22,020 nt of DNA, from assembly GCA_937934355.1 (NCBI GenBank), contig CALGZY010000100.1, positions 1-22,020 of the forward strand. Reading direction: 5' to 3'. A program made the position numbers and the translations under genes. The notes beneath the pieces are model-generated. The model saw nothing but the letters and a program-made list of their open reading frames with translations, ran no database searches and was not told where the DNA came from. The DNA is from an uncultured Collinsella sp. GTDB taxonomy: Bacteria; Actinomycetota; Coriobacteriia; Coriobacteriales; Coriobacteriaceae. Position 1 is the stretch's first letter. Every line of letters starts with the position of its first letter. This document shows, piece by piece, positions 1-7,725 of this stretch.

Positions 1-596
1 GCAAGTTCGTCCGTCAGTCCGGCGGTCGCGGTCAGTACGGCCACGCCGTCATCAAGCTCGAGAAGATGGAGGAGGGCTTCGGCTACGAGTTCGTCAACGC
101 TATCGTCGGCGGCGTCGTGCCCAAGGAGTACATCCCGTCCATCGACAAGGGCATCCAGGAGGCCCTGAACACCGGTGTTATCGCCGGCTTCCCGGTCCTC
201 GACGTTAAGGTCACCCTGTTCGACGGTTCTTACCACGAGGTCGACTCCTCCGAGGCCGCCTTCAAGATCGCCGGTTCCATGGCTATCAAGGACGCCCTCA
301 AGAAGTCCGACCCGCAGCTGCTCGAGCCGATCATGGCTGTCGAGGTCGAGACCCCCGAGCAGTACATGGGCGACGTTATGGGCAACCTCTCCGGTCGCCG
401 CGGCAAGATCGAGGGCATGGAGGATCGCAAGAACAGTAAGCTCATCCGTGCCAAGGTGCCGCTGGGCGAGATGTTCGGTTACGCTACCGACCTTCGCTCC
501 CAGACCCAGGGCCGTGCATCCTACACGATGCAGTTCGACTCTTATGAGCCTGCGCCCAAGTCCATCGTGGACGAGGTCATGAGCAAGAACGCCTAA
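1..596 (+). CDS. fusA: Elongation factor G, C-terminal part (5' truncated by window)
   Basis: EF-G is the GTPase that drives ribosome translocation and, with RRF, ribosome recycling. Only the last ~198 codons are present; the frame is open from base 3 and starts inside domain IV with the signature GRGQYGH. Domain IV continues through [13 protein letters not shown], and domain V is recognisable by [17 protein letters not shown] and by [12 protein letters not shown] near the C-terminus. The GTPase domain lies upstream of the window. The stop is at 594-596, and rpsJ follows 61 bp later with no tuf gene between, although EF-Tu commonly sits here in bacterial str operons. Identification is secure; EF-G-like paralogues such as tetracycline-resistance proteins are unlikely given the ribosomal context. 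Confidence 0.97.
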   Translation, partial: KFVRQSGGRGQYGHAVIKLEKMEEGFGYEFVNAIVGGVVPKEYIPSIDKGIQEALNTGVIAGFPVLDVKVTLFDGSYHEVDSSEAAFKIAGSMAIKDALKKSDPQLLEPIMAVEVETPEQYMGDVMGNLSGRRGKIEGMEDRKNSKLIRAKVPLGEMFGYATDLRSQTQGRASYTMQFDSYEPAPKSIVDEVMSKNA

Positions 597-621
597 GTTC
601 GAGCTCCCTGTTACGTAATCC

Positions 622-640
622 TGCGAGAACATCTCTCGCA
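622..640 (+). other. Short hairpin between fusA and rpsJ
   Basis: A perfect 7-bp inverted repeat (TGCGAGA / TCTCGCA) with a 5-nt loop lies 7 bp upstream of the rpsJ Shine-Dalgarno GGAGG (647-651). It is not followed by a T-run, so it is not a terminator. It may stabilise the rpsJ mRNA end or mark a processing site; that role is inference. Confidence 0.5.
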
Positions 641-657
641 CTCTTTGGAGGTTTAAG

Positions 658-966
658 TTGGCTACCCAGAAGATCCGCATTCGCCTCAAGGGCTATGATC
701 ACGAGGTCGTCGATCAGTCCGCGAAGCTCATCGTCGAGACCGCTCAGAAGACCGGCGCTCGCGTTTCCGGTCCTGTCCCCCTGCCCACCGAGCGCAACCT
801 GTACACGGTTATCCGCTCGCCGCACGTGAACAAGGACTCCCGTGAGCAGTTCGAGATGCGCACCCACAAGCGCCTCATCGACATCCTCGACCCCACCTCG
901 GGCACCGTTGATTCGCTCATGCGTCTCGACCTCCCCGCTGGCGTCGACATCGACATCAAGCTCTAA
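658..966 (+). CDS. rpsJ: 30S ribosomal protein S10
   Basis: S10 (NusE) is a head protein of the small subunit and also a partner of NusB in antitermination. The 102-residue product has the family's usual length and the conserved core [17 protein letters not shown], then GPVPLPT and [13 protein letters not shown]. The start is TTG at 658: GGAGG at 647-651 is spaced 6 nt from it, and the product then begins [12 protein letters not shown] as expected. The gene ends at 966 and is followed directly by an intrinsic terminator, so it forms the end of a fusA-rpsJ transcript instead of the head of an rplC-containing S10 operon. Confidence 0.97.
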   Translation: MATQKIRIRLKGYDHEVVDQSAKLIVETAQKTGARVSGPVPLPTERNLYTVIRSPHVNKDSREQFEMRTHKRLIDILDPTSGTVDSLMRLDLPAGVDIDIKL

Positions 967-985
967 GCGATATCGCTCATAGCTT

Positions 986-1025
986 AAAGGGCCCCGCTGC
1001 CGTTACGGTAGCGGGGCCCTTTTGT
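986..1025 (+). terminator. Intrinsic terminator after rpsJ
   Basis: A 17-bp stem, AAAGGGCCCCGCTGCCG against CGGTAGCGGGGCCCTTT with one G-U pair and a 3-nt TTA loop, is followed by TTTTGTTTT. It closes the fusA-rpsJ transcript. Because the stem begins with AAA, it could also partly terminate birA, which converges from the other strand and ends 58 bp away. Confidence 0.93.
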
Positions 1026-1082
1026 TTTGAGTTTTGATTTTAGGATAGTGAATTCGTCTGCCGAGCCGACGGCTGCGGCGTC

Positions 1083-1859
1083 CTATTCGCTCAGGGGGCG
1101 CAAGGACGCTTCTTCGAAGTGGAAGACGCACAAGCCGCTCTCGGTCTCAATGCATGCGCGGCCGCAATCGTCGACCGTTCTAAATATGCCTCGTGCCAGC
1201 TCGTCTCCAGCGGGGGAGCGGGCGATAACGTGCTTCCCGATCCAATTAAGGTGGGCAATATATTCGTCGTGGACGGGCGCGAGCGGACCGGCATCTTCTT
1301 CCTTGGCGTTGAGGCGCTCTGCCCAGGCATCTGCAGCGTCTATAACTGCGTGATAGACCTCATCGAGGAGCATGTCGACGGCAGGTACGCTCTCGTTGAG
1401 ATCCGAGAGGCCGATTGCCGGCAGGCCGCCATCGGGCACCTCTTGGGGCGCATAGTTCACATTGACGCCAATGCCGCAGACGGCGAAAGGTTTGCCTTCG
1501 TTATCGCGTGCGGCCTCGACCAGAATGCCGCCGAGCTTGCGTCCTCGCGCGACAAGGTCGTTGGGCCATTTAAGACGAATCTCGTTTGCAAGACCCTGCT
1601 TTTCGAGTGCTTCGAGCACCGCTAGGCCGCTGACGGCGGCAAGACCAGAGAACTTTGCAGGATTAACGCATGGGCGCAGGACAAGCGAAAGCAATAAGTT
1701 GCCGACGGTTGAGTCCCACTTGTGCCCGCGCCGGCCGCGCCCTGCTGTTTGAGCCCGGGCGGCAAGTCCTGTGCCGTGCGGCGCTCCCTGTTTTCCAGCT
1801 TCGAGCAGGTCATCGTTGGTCGATCCGGTTACGTCGACAATCGTTAATTGGGCATCCAT
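1083..1859 (-). CDS. birA: Biotin-[acetyl-CoA carboxylase] ligase, catalytic-only type
   Basis: It activates biotin with ATP and transfers it to the carrier lysine of AccB, encoded about 5.4 kb away in the divergent operon. The 258-residue product shows GRGRRG (residues 40-45, biotinyl-AMP loop), KWPND (97-101) and GGILVE (110-115), then a C-terminal SH3-like region around GIFRTVDDCGRACI. The frame is open to 1940, but the ATG at 1859 is preferred: AAGGAGG (1871-1877) lies 11 nt upstream, and the product then starts with the family's usual VDVTGSTND. There is no N-terminal winged helix, so unlike E. coli BirA it should not act as a DNA-binding repressor. It sits head-to-head with fabH across a spacer of about 176 bp. 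Confidence 0.95.
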   Translation of the reverse strand: MDAQLTIVDVTGSTNDDLLEAGKQGAPHGTGLAARAQTAGRGRRGHKWDSTVGNLLLSLVLRPCVNPAKFSGLAAVSGLAVLEALEKQGLANEIRLKWPNDLVARGRKLGGILVEAARDNEGKPFAVCGIGVNVNYAPQEVPDGGLPAIGLSDLNESVPAVDMLLDEVYHAVIDAADAWAERLNAKEEDAGPLAPVHDEYIAHLNWIGKHVIARSPAGDELARGIFRTVDDCGRACIETESGLCVFHFEEASLRPLSE

Positions 1860-1929
1860 AGCGGCTGCTACCTCCTTATTGAATAAGTGAATGACGCAAT
1901 GGTGTCGAGAGATAGACACAATGTGAAGC

Positions 1930-1972
1930 CTTTGTTGCATTTGGACAATTTAATGTTAACACGTCAACAAAG
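1930..1972. repeat. 8-bp inverted repeat spanning the birA-fabH control region
   Basis: CTTTGTTG at 1930-1937 is the exact complement of CAACAAAG at 1965-1972. The right arm overlaps the first operator-like repeat, so the whole could be a looped or extended regulator site. No function is shown. Confidence 0.4.
1954..1969. promoter_or_regulatory. Operator-like dyad 1 (birA-fabH spacer)
   Basis: TGTTAACACGTCAACA is an imperfect palindrome whose half-sites share TGTTnAC. With the base pairs before and after it, it is repeated 48 bp downstream at 17 of 18 positions. Its place between the biotin ligase and the fatty-acid operon suggests a binding site for a regulator of lipid synthesis. The regulator is not in this window. 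The sequence does not resemble the FabT or FapR sites I know. I could not fix the -35/-10 elements of either divergent gene. Confidence 0.6.
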
Positions 1973-2001
1973 ACTGAAATGCGTTATCCTCTCTTGGTCG
2001 A

Positions 2002-2017
2002 TGTAAACACGTCAACA
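2002..2017. promoter_or_regulatory. Operator-like dyad 2, just upstream of the fabH ribosome binding site
   Basis: TGTAAACACGTCAACA is the second copy of the operator-like element. It ends only 7 bp before the fabH Shine-Dalgarno AAAGGAGG (2022-2029). A protein bound here would lie in the fabH leader or block the early transcribed region. The two copies are in direct orientation. Confidence 0.6.
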
Positions 2018-2035
2018 ACTCAAAGGAGGTTAGTG

Positions 2036-2995
2036 ATGGGTTTCACGATTCTTGGAACAGGCTCGGCGCTTCCTGAACGCAGTGTTTCCAATGACGAGCT
2101 GTCTGAGTTCCTCGATACCTCGGATGAGTGGATTTTTACCCGCACGGGTATCAAGAGCCGCCACGTCTGCACCACCGAGTCACTTGACGACCTTGCCGTA
2201 GCGGCGAGTGAGCGGGCACTCCAGGTGTCCGGAATCGACGCGAGCCAGCTGGATCTGATCGTCTGCTCGACGACGACGGGTGACCACCTTGTTCCCGCTG
2301 AGGCGTGTGCCGTTGCTGAGCGACTAGGCGCGACGTGCCCTGCCTTCGATGTCTCGGCGGCTTGTGCCGGCTTCGTATTTGCGCTCGATGTCGCCGAGGG
2401 CTATATCGCCCGCGGTCGCGCCGAGCGCGTGCTTGTCGTTGCTGCCGAGCAGATGACGCGCGCGCTCGACTGGACCGACCGTGCCACCTGCGTGCTCTTT
2501 GGCGATGGGGCAGGCGCCGCAGTGATTGAGGCTGGGGGAGACAGTCCCCTTGCCATTGAGCTTTCGACGGCGCCCGACGTCGAGACGTTGCGCGTTCCCG
2601 GTCTGGTCGGTACCTCGCCGTTTAAGGCTTCCGAGGATAGCGCGAGCGTGCTGTCCATGAATGGCCGCCGCGTGTTCAAGTTCGGCGTCAACGCCATCTG
2701 CGACACGGTCCATAAGCTTGCGATCGATGCGGGCATTTTGGTCGAAGACATCGATCATTTTGTATTCCATCAGGCTAACGAACGAATCCTGAGCCAGGCG
2801 GTCAAGCGCCTGGGCGTGCCGGACGAGCGCGTGGTTCGCACGTTGCGCGAGACCGGCAACATTTCGAGCGCATGCATTCCGCTTGCCCTCGACCGGCTGG
2901 CAAACGCCGGTGCACTTCACACGGGCGACACGATCGCCTTGGTTGGATTTGGTGCCGGCCTGGATATAGGTGGCTATCTGCTTCGTTGGAAGTAG
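2036..2995 (+). CDS. fabH: 3-oxoacyl-ACP synthase III (KASIII)
   Basis: FabH condenses an acyl-CoA primer with malonyl-ACP to start type II fatty-acid synthesis. The 319-residue product has the thiolase-fold catalytic triad: Cys110 in DVSAACAGF, His245 in FHQAN and Asn275 in ETGNISSA. The C-terminal GFGAGLDIGG loop is also present. The frame opens at 1979, but ATG 2036 is chosen because AAAGGAGG lies 6 nt upstream and the product then begins MGFTILGTGSALP, as is usual. It is the first gene of the fab operon and is followed by acpP after 52 bp. Primer preference (straight or branched) cannot be read with confidence. Confidence 0.96.
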   Translation: MGFTILGTGSALPERSVSNDELSEFLDTSDEWIFTRTGIKSRHVCTTESLDDLAVAASERALQVSGIDASQLDLIVCSTTTGDHLVPAEACAVAERLGATCPAFDVSAACAGFVFALDVAEGYIARGRAERVLVVAAEQMTRALDWTDRATCVLFGDGAGAAVIEAGGDSPLAIELSTAPDVETLRVPGLVGTSPFKASEDSASVLSMNGRRVFKFGVNAICDTVHKLAIDAGILVEDIDHFVFHQANERILSQAVKRLGVPDERVVRTLRETGNISSACIPLALDRLANAGALHTGDTIALVGFGAGLDIGGYLLRWK

Positions 2996-3047
2996 TCGCA
3001 CATAGGAAATAAAAACGCCCCTAGGGCACAAACAAAGGAGAACTACC

Positions 3048-3284
3048 ATGGCAGATCAGAAGACCTTCGAGCGCGTTTGCGACGTTATCCGCGAGACCGC
3101 TGGCCTTGACGATGTCGAGATGAAACCCGAGTCCACGCTCGAGGAGATCGGCCTCGACAGCCTGGGCACCGTCGAGATCCTCGTCGCCGTTGAGGACGAG
3201 TTTGGCATCCAGCTCGATACCGAGGAGAACCCCAAGACGGTCGGCGAGTTCGCCGATACGGTCGAGGCGGCATTGGAGAAGTAG
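3048..3284 (+). CDS. acpP: Acyl carrier protein
   Basis: This 78-residue acidic four-helix protein carries the growing acyl chain on 4'-phosphopantetheine. The attachment serine is Ser38 in GLDSLGTVEI. The usual motif is DSLD, so this protein has glycine where an acidic residue normally begins the recognition helix. The rest (TVEILVAVEDEFGIQL) is typical. A good Shine-Dalgarno (AAAGGAGA) precedes the ATG. It is sandwiched between fabH and fabK, with only 2 bp before fabK, which supports its being the housekeeping fatty-acid ACP instead of a specialised carrier. Confidence 0.95.
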   Translation: MADQKTFERVCDVIRETAGLDDVEMKPESTLEEIGLDSLGTVEILVAVEDEFGIQLDTEENPKTVGEFADTVEAALEK

Positions 3285-3286
3285 AG

Positions 3287-4231
3287 ATGCTCAAGACTCC
3301 TCTCTGTGAGCTGCTCGGCATCGAAAAGCCCGTGTTCCAGGGCGGTATGGCCTGGATTGCCGATGCCTCGCTGGCGTCCGCAGTGTCCGAGGCGGGCGGC
3401 TTAGGCATCATCGCGGCCATGAACGCCGACGCCAACTGGCTTGGCGACCAGATTCATAAGCTGCGCGCCAGGACGGATAAGCCCTTTGGCGTCAACGTCA
3501 TGCTCATGAGCCCGTTTGCCGACGAGGTCGCGCAGGTCGTGATTGACGAGCGAGTGCCGGTCGTCGTGACGGGCGCCGGCAATCCCGCCAAGTACATGAA
3601 GGCGTGGAACGAGGCGGGCATCAAGGTCATCCCGGTCGTTGCCTCGGTGGCGCTGGCGCGCCTCGTGGCACGTCGTGGAGCCACGGCGGTTGTTGCCGAG
3701 GGTACCGAATCGGGCGGCCATATTGGCGAGACCTCGACGATGGCACTGGTGCCGCAGGTCGTCGATGCGGTTGACATTCCTGTCGTGGCCGCCGGCGGTA
3801 TTGCCGACGGCCGCGGCGTGGCGGCCGCCTTTATGCTGGGCGCCGCCGGCGTGCAGGTGGGTACGCGCTTTCTGGTCGCAGACGAGTGCACCGTCTCGGA
3901 GCAGTACAAAGAGATGGTCCTGAAGGCCAACGACACTTCGACGCGTGCGACCGGTCGCTCGACGGGACATCCGGTGCGCGCCCTCAAGAGCCCCTTCACC
4001 AACGCCTATGCCAAGAGCGAGGGTTCCGGCGCGAGTGCCGAGGAGCTCGGTGCTATGGGAACCGGTGCGCTGCGTAAGGCCGCCAAGGACGGCAACTACG
4101 AAGAGGGTTCGTTTCTGTGTGGACAGATTGCCGGCATGGTCAACGAGCGCCAGAGCGCACGCGAAATCGTTGACGACCTGGTCGATGGCGCCGAGCACGT
4201 CCTGAAGGGTGCGTGCGCATGGGTGGCGTAG
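3287..4231 (+). CDS. fabK: Enoyl-ACP reductase II (FMN-dependent)
   Basis: FabK reduces trans-2-enoyl-ACP in the last step of each elongation round, using FMN and NAD(P)H. It is a TIM-barrel flavoprotein of the 2-nitropropane dioxygenase superfamily. The 314-residue product shows FQGGMAWIAD near the N-terminus, VVVTGAGNP, the catalytic His145 in EGTESGGHIGE, and the phosphate-binding AAGGIADGRG and GVQVGTRFL. Operon context (acpP before, fabD after) favours FabK over nitronate monooxygenase. No FabI-type reductase is present here; FabK enzymes are known to be intrinsically insensitive to triclosan. Its 3' end overlaps fabD by 13 bp, indicating translational coupling. Confidence 0.95.
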   Translation: MLKTPLCELLGIEKPVFQGGMAWIADASLASAVSEAGGLGIIAAMNADANWLGDQIHKLRARTDKPFGVNVMLMSPFADEVAQVVIDERVPVVVTGAGNPAKYMKAWNEAGIKVIPVVASVALARLVARRGATAVVAEGTESGGHIGETSTMALVPQVVDAVDIPVVAAGGIADGRGVAAAFMLGAAGVQVGTRFLVADECTVSEQYKEMVLKANDTSTRATGRSTGHPVRALKSPFTNAYAKSEGSGASAEELGAMGTGALRKAAKDGNYEEGSFLCGQIAGMVNERQSAREIVDDLVDGAEHVLKGACAWVA

Positions 4232-5145
4232 CGTTTTTGTTTGCCGGCCAGGGTGCCCAGCACCCCGCGATGGGCGTCGACTTGATCGAGACATCGCCGG
4301 CGGCCGCCGAGGTGTTCGTCATTGCCGATGAGGTGCGCCCGGGGACGAGCGAGCAGTGCCGGAGCGCCTCCAAGGAGGAGCTCTCGCAGACCGAGAACAC
4401 GCAGCCGTGCGTGTTCGTTCACGACCTGGCAGCGGCTGCCGCCCTGCGCGAGCGCGGCGTGGTGCCTGCCGCCTGTGCGGGATTCTCGCTGGGCGAGGTC
4501 GCCGCGCTCACCTTTGCGGGGGCGTTCGATACGCGAGCGGGCTTTGAGCTTGTGTGCGAGCGCGCGGCGCTGATGGCCGCGGCTGCTGAGCGCCATCCGG
4601 GCGGCATGCGCGCCGTCATCAAGCTCGATGCGGCGCAAGTCGAGAACCTGGCTGCGCAGGCCGGCGAGGACTGCTGGCCGGTCAACTACAACAGCCCGCA
4701 GCAGACGGTTGTTGCCGGAGCGCCCGAGGCGCTGCAGGCGCTCGACGTCCTAGTAAAAGAGGCTGGCGGCCGCGCCATGAAGGTCGCGGTGTCGGGTGCA
4801 TTTCATAGCCCCTATATGGCCGAGGCGACCTGTGGCCTTGCCGCATATATTGAGGCCGGTCACGCGCCGTCCCCGTTGCTCATTCCTGTTTTGGCAAACA
4901 TGACAGCGGCGGCCTATCCGGCGGACCCGCGGACAGCGTCGGATGTCTTGGCCAACCAGGTGAGCCATGCCGTGCGCTGGGTCGACACCCTGCATGCGCT
5001 GCAGGATCAGGGCATCGATACGTTTATTGAGGTCGGCCCTGGCAAAACGCTGTCCGGCCTGGTCAAGCGTACGCTGAGCGACGTTCGCGTGTATTCGTGC
5101 GAGACGGCCGAGCAGGTCGCAGCTATTGCCGACGAGCTCGCATAG
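4219..5145 (+). CDS. fabD: Malonyl-CoA:ACP transacylase
   Basis: FabD moves malonate from CoA to ACP. The 308-residue product carries GQGAQ at residues 10-14, nucleophile Ser90 in GFSLGE, the carboxylate-binding Arg115 in CERAALM and His196 in SGAFHSPYM. The usual GHSLGE motif has Phe in place of His next to the nucleophile, which is atypical but probably tolerated because the catalytic His is elsewhere. GTG 4213 is also possible, but ATG 4219 gives a normal MGGVAFLFAGQG start and better spacing from the purine-rich GAAGGG. It overlaps the end of fabK and is followed by fabG after 30 bp. Confidence 0.95.
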   Translation: MGGVAFLFAGQGAQHPAMGVDLIETSPAAAEVFVIADEVRPGTSEQCRSASKEELSQTENTQPCVFVHDLAAAAALRERGVVPAACAGFSLGEVAALTFAGAFDTRAGFELVCERAALMAAAAERHPGGMRAVIKLDAAQVENLAAQAGEDCWPVNYNSPQQTVVAGAPEALQALDVLVKEAGGRAMKVAVSGAFHSPYMAEATCGLAAYIEAGHAPSPLLIPVLANMTAAAYPADPRTASDVLANQVSHAVRWVDTLHALQDQGIDTFIEVGPGKTLSGLVKRTLSDVRVYSCETAEQVAAIADELA

Positions 5146-5175
5146 TCCACAGAGCTGTAACCCGAAAGGAATGAC

Positions 5176-5949
5176 ATGGGCAACTTGAACAACGGCACGC
5201 TCGAGCGCAACGACTCACGTCGCGTGGCACTGGTCACGGGCGGCTCGCGTGGTATCGGCCGCGCCTGCGCTGTCGGTCTGGCGGAGGACGGCTTTGATAT
5301 CGCCGTCGTCTATGCCGGCAGCGTCGATGCGGCGCGCGAGACGTGCGAAGCCTGCGAGGCGGCTGGTGCCGCGGCACGCGCATATCAATGCGACGTGGCC
5401 GACCCCGCTGCCGTCAACGCGTGCGTGGAAGCGGTCCTCAACGACTTTGGCTCCATTTGGGCGCTCGTCAACAACGCTGGCATCACCCGCGATGGCCTGC
5501 TCATGCGCATGGGCGATGACGCCTTCGATCGCGTACTCGATGTCAATCTCAAGGGAACGTTTAACACGACGCGCGCGCTCACCAAGACCTTTATGCGCCA
5601 GCGCGGCGGCTGCGTCGTCAACATGAGCTCGGTCGTGGGCCTGATGGGCAATGCCGGGCAAGCTAACTACGCTGCCTCCAAGGCGGGCGTGATCGGCCTG
5701 ACCAAGGCGGTGGCGCGCGAGCTTGCGCCCCGCGGTGTACGAGTGAACGCGGTCGCCCCCGGGTTTGTCGAGACAGATATGACGGCAAAGCTCCCGGAGA
5801 AGGTGCGTACGGTAACCGAGGAGCAGATTCCCCTTAAGCGTATGGCGCAGCCCGAAGAGGTGGCCGGTGTGGTGCGATTTTTAGTGAGCGATGCGGCTGC
5901 CTACATTACGGGCGAAGTCATACGCGTCGACGGCGGAATGGCGATGTAG
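5176..5949 (+). CDS. fabG: 3-oxoacyl-ACP reductase
   Basis: FabG is an NADPH-dependent short-chain dehydrogenase that reduces 3-oxoacyl-ACP. The 257-residue product has the cofactor loop TGGSRGIG (21-28), NNAG (99-102) and the catalytic Ser152, Tyr165 and Lys169 in SSVVG and YAASK, with the Ser-Tyr-Lys spacing of classical FabG. The VAPGFVETDM and GEVIRVDGG segments are typical. The first ~14 residues (to NDSRR) are a polar extension before the Rossmann strand. AAAGGA is 5 nt from the ATG. The context between fabD and fabF leaves little doubt among the many SDR possibilities. Confidence 0.95.
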   Translation: MGNLNNGTLERNDSRRVALVTGGSRGIGRACAVGLAEDGFDIAVVYAGSVDAARETCEACEAAGAAARAYQCDVADPAAVNACVEAVLNDFGSIWALVNNAGITRDGLLMRMGDDAFDRVLDVNLKGTFNTTRALTKTFMRQRGGCVVNMSSVVGLMGNAGQANYAASKAGVIGLTKAVARELAPRGVRVNAVAPGFVETDMTAKLPEKVRTVTEEQIPLKRMAQPEEVAGVVRFLVSDAAAYITGEVIRVDGGMAM

Positions 5950-5988
5950 AAACCAGGGCCGAAGAACGGCTTGGATGAGGAGACCATG

Positions 5989-7236
5989 ATGGAACAGAGA
6001 GTTGCAATCACCGGTATCGGTGCCGTGTCGCCGCTCGGCAACACCGCGCTTGCCACCTGGGCGGCCATGTGCGCCGGCACGTGCGGCATCGGCCCGATCA
6101 CGCACTTCGATACCGATGCGTTTGCCGTCAAGGTGGCAGCCGAGGTCAAGGGCTTTGACGGCAACGAGTACTTTGGCAAGCGTGACGCCAAGCATCTCGA
6201 CCCCTGCGTTCAGTTTGCGATGGCGGCTTCGGACGAAGCCATGCACGATGCGGGCTTTGATGTCGAAGGCGCCATCGATCGCGAGCGCCTGGGCGTCTAC
6301 GTGGGCTCGGGCGTGGGCGGCATGACGACGCTCGTCGACAACGTCCATACGATTGCCGAACGCGGGCCCCGCCGCGCATCGCCCTATATGATCGCGATGA
6401 TGATCCCCAACATGGCATCGGGCAATATCGCAATCCGCCACAAGGCAAAGGGCCCGACCCTGCCCGTGGTGACCGCGTGCGCAACCTCGGCCCATGCGGT
6501 GGGCGAGGCGTTCCGCGCCATCAAGCACGGCTATGCCGACGCGATCCTCGCGGGCGGCGCCGAGGCCGCAATTATCCCCGATGCCGTTGCGGGCTTTACG
6601 TCCTGCCGCGCATTGACCACCAACCCCGATCCCGCGACGGCCTGCCGTCCGTTCGATGCAGACCGCGACGGCTTTGTGATGGGCGAGGGCGCCTGCGTGC
6701 TCGTGCTCGAGAGCATGGAGCATGCGCAGGCGCGCGGTGCGCACATTTATGCCGAGGTCGTGGGCTACGGCAACACCGATGATGCCTATCACATCACGAG
6801 CCCTGATCCCGAGGCTGCCGGCATTGCCCGCGCGATATCGCTGGCGGTGACCGAGGGCGACGTCAAGCCTTCCGAGGGTCTCTACATCAATGCCCACGGC
6901 ACATCGACCAAGCTCAACGATTCGTCCGAGACGGCGGGCATTAAGCGTGCGCTCGGCGAGGACGCGGCGCGCGCCGCGCACGTCTCGTCGACCAAGTCGA
7001 TGACCGGCCATATGATCGGCGCCACGGGTGCCATCGAGGTCATGGCCTGCGCCATGGCGCTCGAGCAGGGCGTGGTGCCCCCGACCGTTAACTACCACAC
7101 ACCCGATCCCGCCTGCGATCTTGACTACACGCCCAATCGTGCGGTTCGCGCCGACCTTACCTGGGCGCTTTCGACCAACCTGGGCTTTGGCGGGCACAAC
7201 GCCGCCATCGCGCTGCGTAGATATACGAGGAGCTAG
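5989..7236 (+). CDS. fabF: 3-oxoacyl-ACP synthase II (KASII)
   Basis: FabF elongates acyl-ACP by condensation with malonyl-ACP. The 415-residue product contains the Cys-His-His triad: Cys164 in VTACATSAHA, His303 in NAHGTSTKLND and His341 in TGHMIGATGA, with Lys336 nearby. NLGFGGHN closes the active-site region. The frame extends to TTG 5971; ATG 5989 is preferred because GAGGAG (5977-5982) lies 6 nt upstream, though ATG 5986 is adjacent and possible. Three bases separate its stop from accB. It is the only elongating condensing enzyme in the cluster; FabB is absent. Confidence 0.96.
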   Translation: MEQRVAITGIGAVSPLGNTALATWAAMCAGTCGIGPITHFDTDAFAVKVAAEVKGFDGNEYFGKRDAKHLDPCVQFAMAASDEAMHDAGFDVEGAIDRERLGVYVGSGVGGMTTLVDNVHTIAERGPRRASPYMIAMMIPNMASGNIAIRHKAKGPTLPVVTACATSAHAVGEAFRAIKHGYADAILAGGAEAAIIPDAVAGFTSCRALTTNPDPATACRPFDADRDGFVMGEGACVLVLESMEHAQARGAHIYAEVVGYGNTDDAYHITSPDPEAAGIARAISLAVTEGDVKPSEGLYINAHGTSTKLNDSSETAGIKRALGEDAARAAHVSSTKSMTGHMIGATGAIEVMACAMALEQGVVPPTVNYHTPDPACDLDYTPNRAVRADLTWALSTNLGFGGHNAAIALRRYTRS

Positions 7237-7239
7237 AGC

Positions 7240-7716
7240 ATGGATTCCAAAAGACTTGCCGAGATAGCCGATGTTATGGAGGACCGCGGCCTCACGCGCG
7301 TACGCGTTGAGGAGCCCGATGGCACCGCGGTCGAACTCGAGCGCGCGAGCGCCGCGCAGCCGGTTGCCGTGCCCATGCCTATGCCGGGTGCCGTGACTGC
7401 TCCGGCGATGGCTCCTGTCGCCATGCCTGCCGCCGCACCGGAGCCCGCCGCGCAGGCGCCTGCCGCCGCACCGGAGCCCAAGGGCACCGAGGTGACCGCT
7501 CCCATGGTCGGCGTTTTCTATGCTGCCCCGGCGCCGGGCGACGAGCCGTTTGTGCACGTGGGCTCCAAGGTCAAGGCCGGCGAGACCCTCTGCATCATCG
7601 AGGCCATGAAGGTTCTCAACGAGGTGACGGCAGAGGCGGATGGCGAGGTGCTCGAGATCTGCGTGGCCGACGGCGACCTCGTGGAGTTTGGCAGCTGCCT
7701 CATGAGGATCGGATAG
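7240..7716 (+). CDS. accB: Biotin carboxyl carrier protein of acetyl-CoA carboxylase
   Basis: AccB carries biotin between the carboxylase (AccC) and the carboxyltransferase (AccDA). The 158-residue product has an N-terminal helical segment, an Ala/Pro-rich linker (about residues 41-82) and a C-terminal biotinyl domain with Lys124 in EAMKVLNE as the biotinylation site. TAPMVGVFY and the thumb-like segment before GSKVKAGE are typical. The linker contains an in-frame near-tandem DNA duplication (22-bp identical units at 7425-7446 and 7458-7479, 33-bp period). The downstream fabZ start is 9 bp after the stop. Confidence 0.95.
   Translation: MDSKRLAEIADVMEDRGLTRVRVEEPDGTAVELERASAAQPVAVPMPMPGAVTAPAMAPVAMPAAAPEPAAQAPAAAPEPKGTEVTAPMVGVFYAAPAPGDEPFVHVGSKVKAGETLCIIEAMKVLNEVTAEADGEVLEICVADGDLVEFGSCLMRIG
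7425..7479 (+). repeat. In-frame tandem duplication in the accB linker
   Basis: Two identical 22-bp units (7425-7446, 7458-7479) with a 33-bp period encode PAAAPEP twice, the period being exactly 11 codons. This fits linker growth or shrinkage by slippage and could vary in length between strains. Confidence 0.75.
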
Positions 7717-7725
7717 GTGATATCC

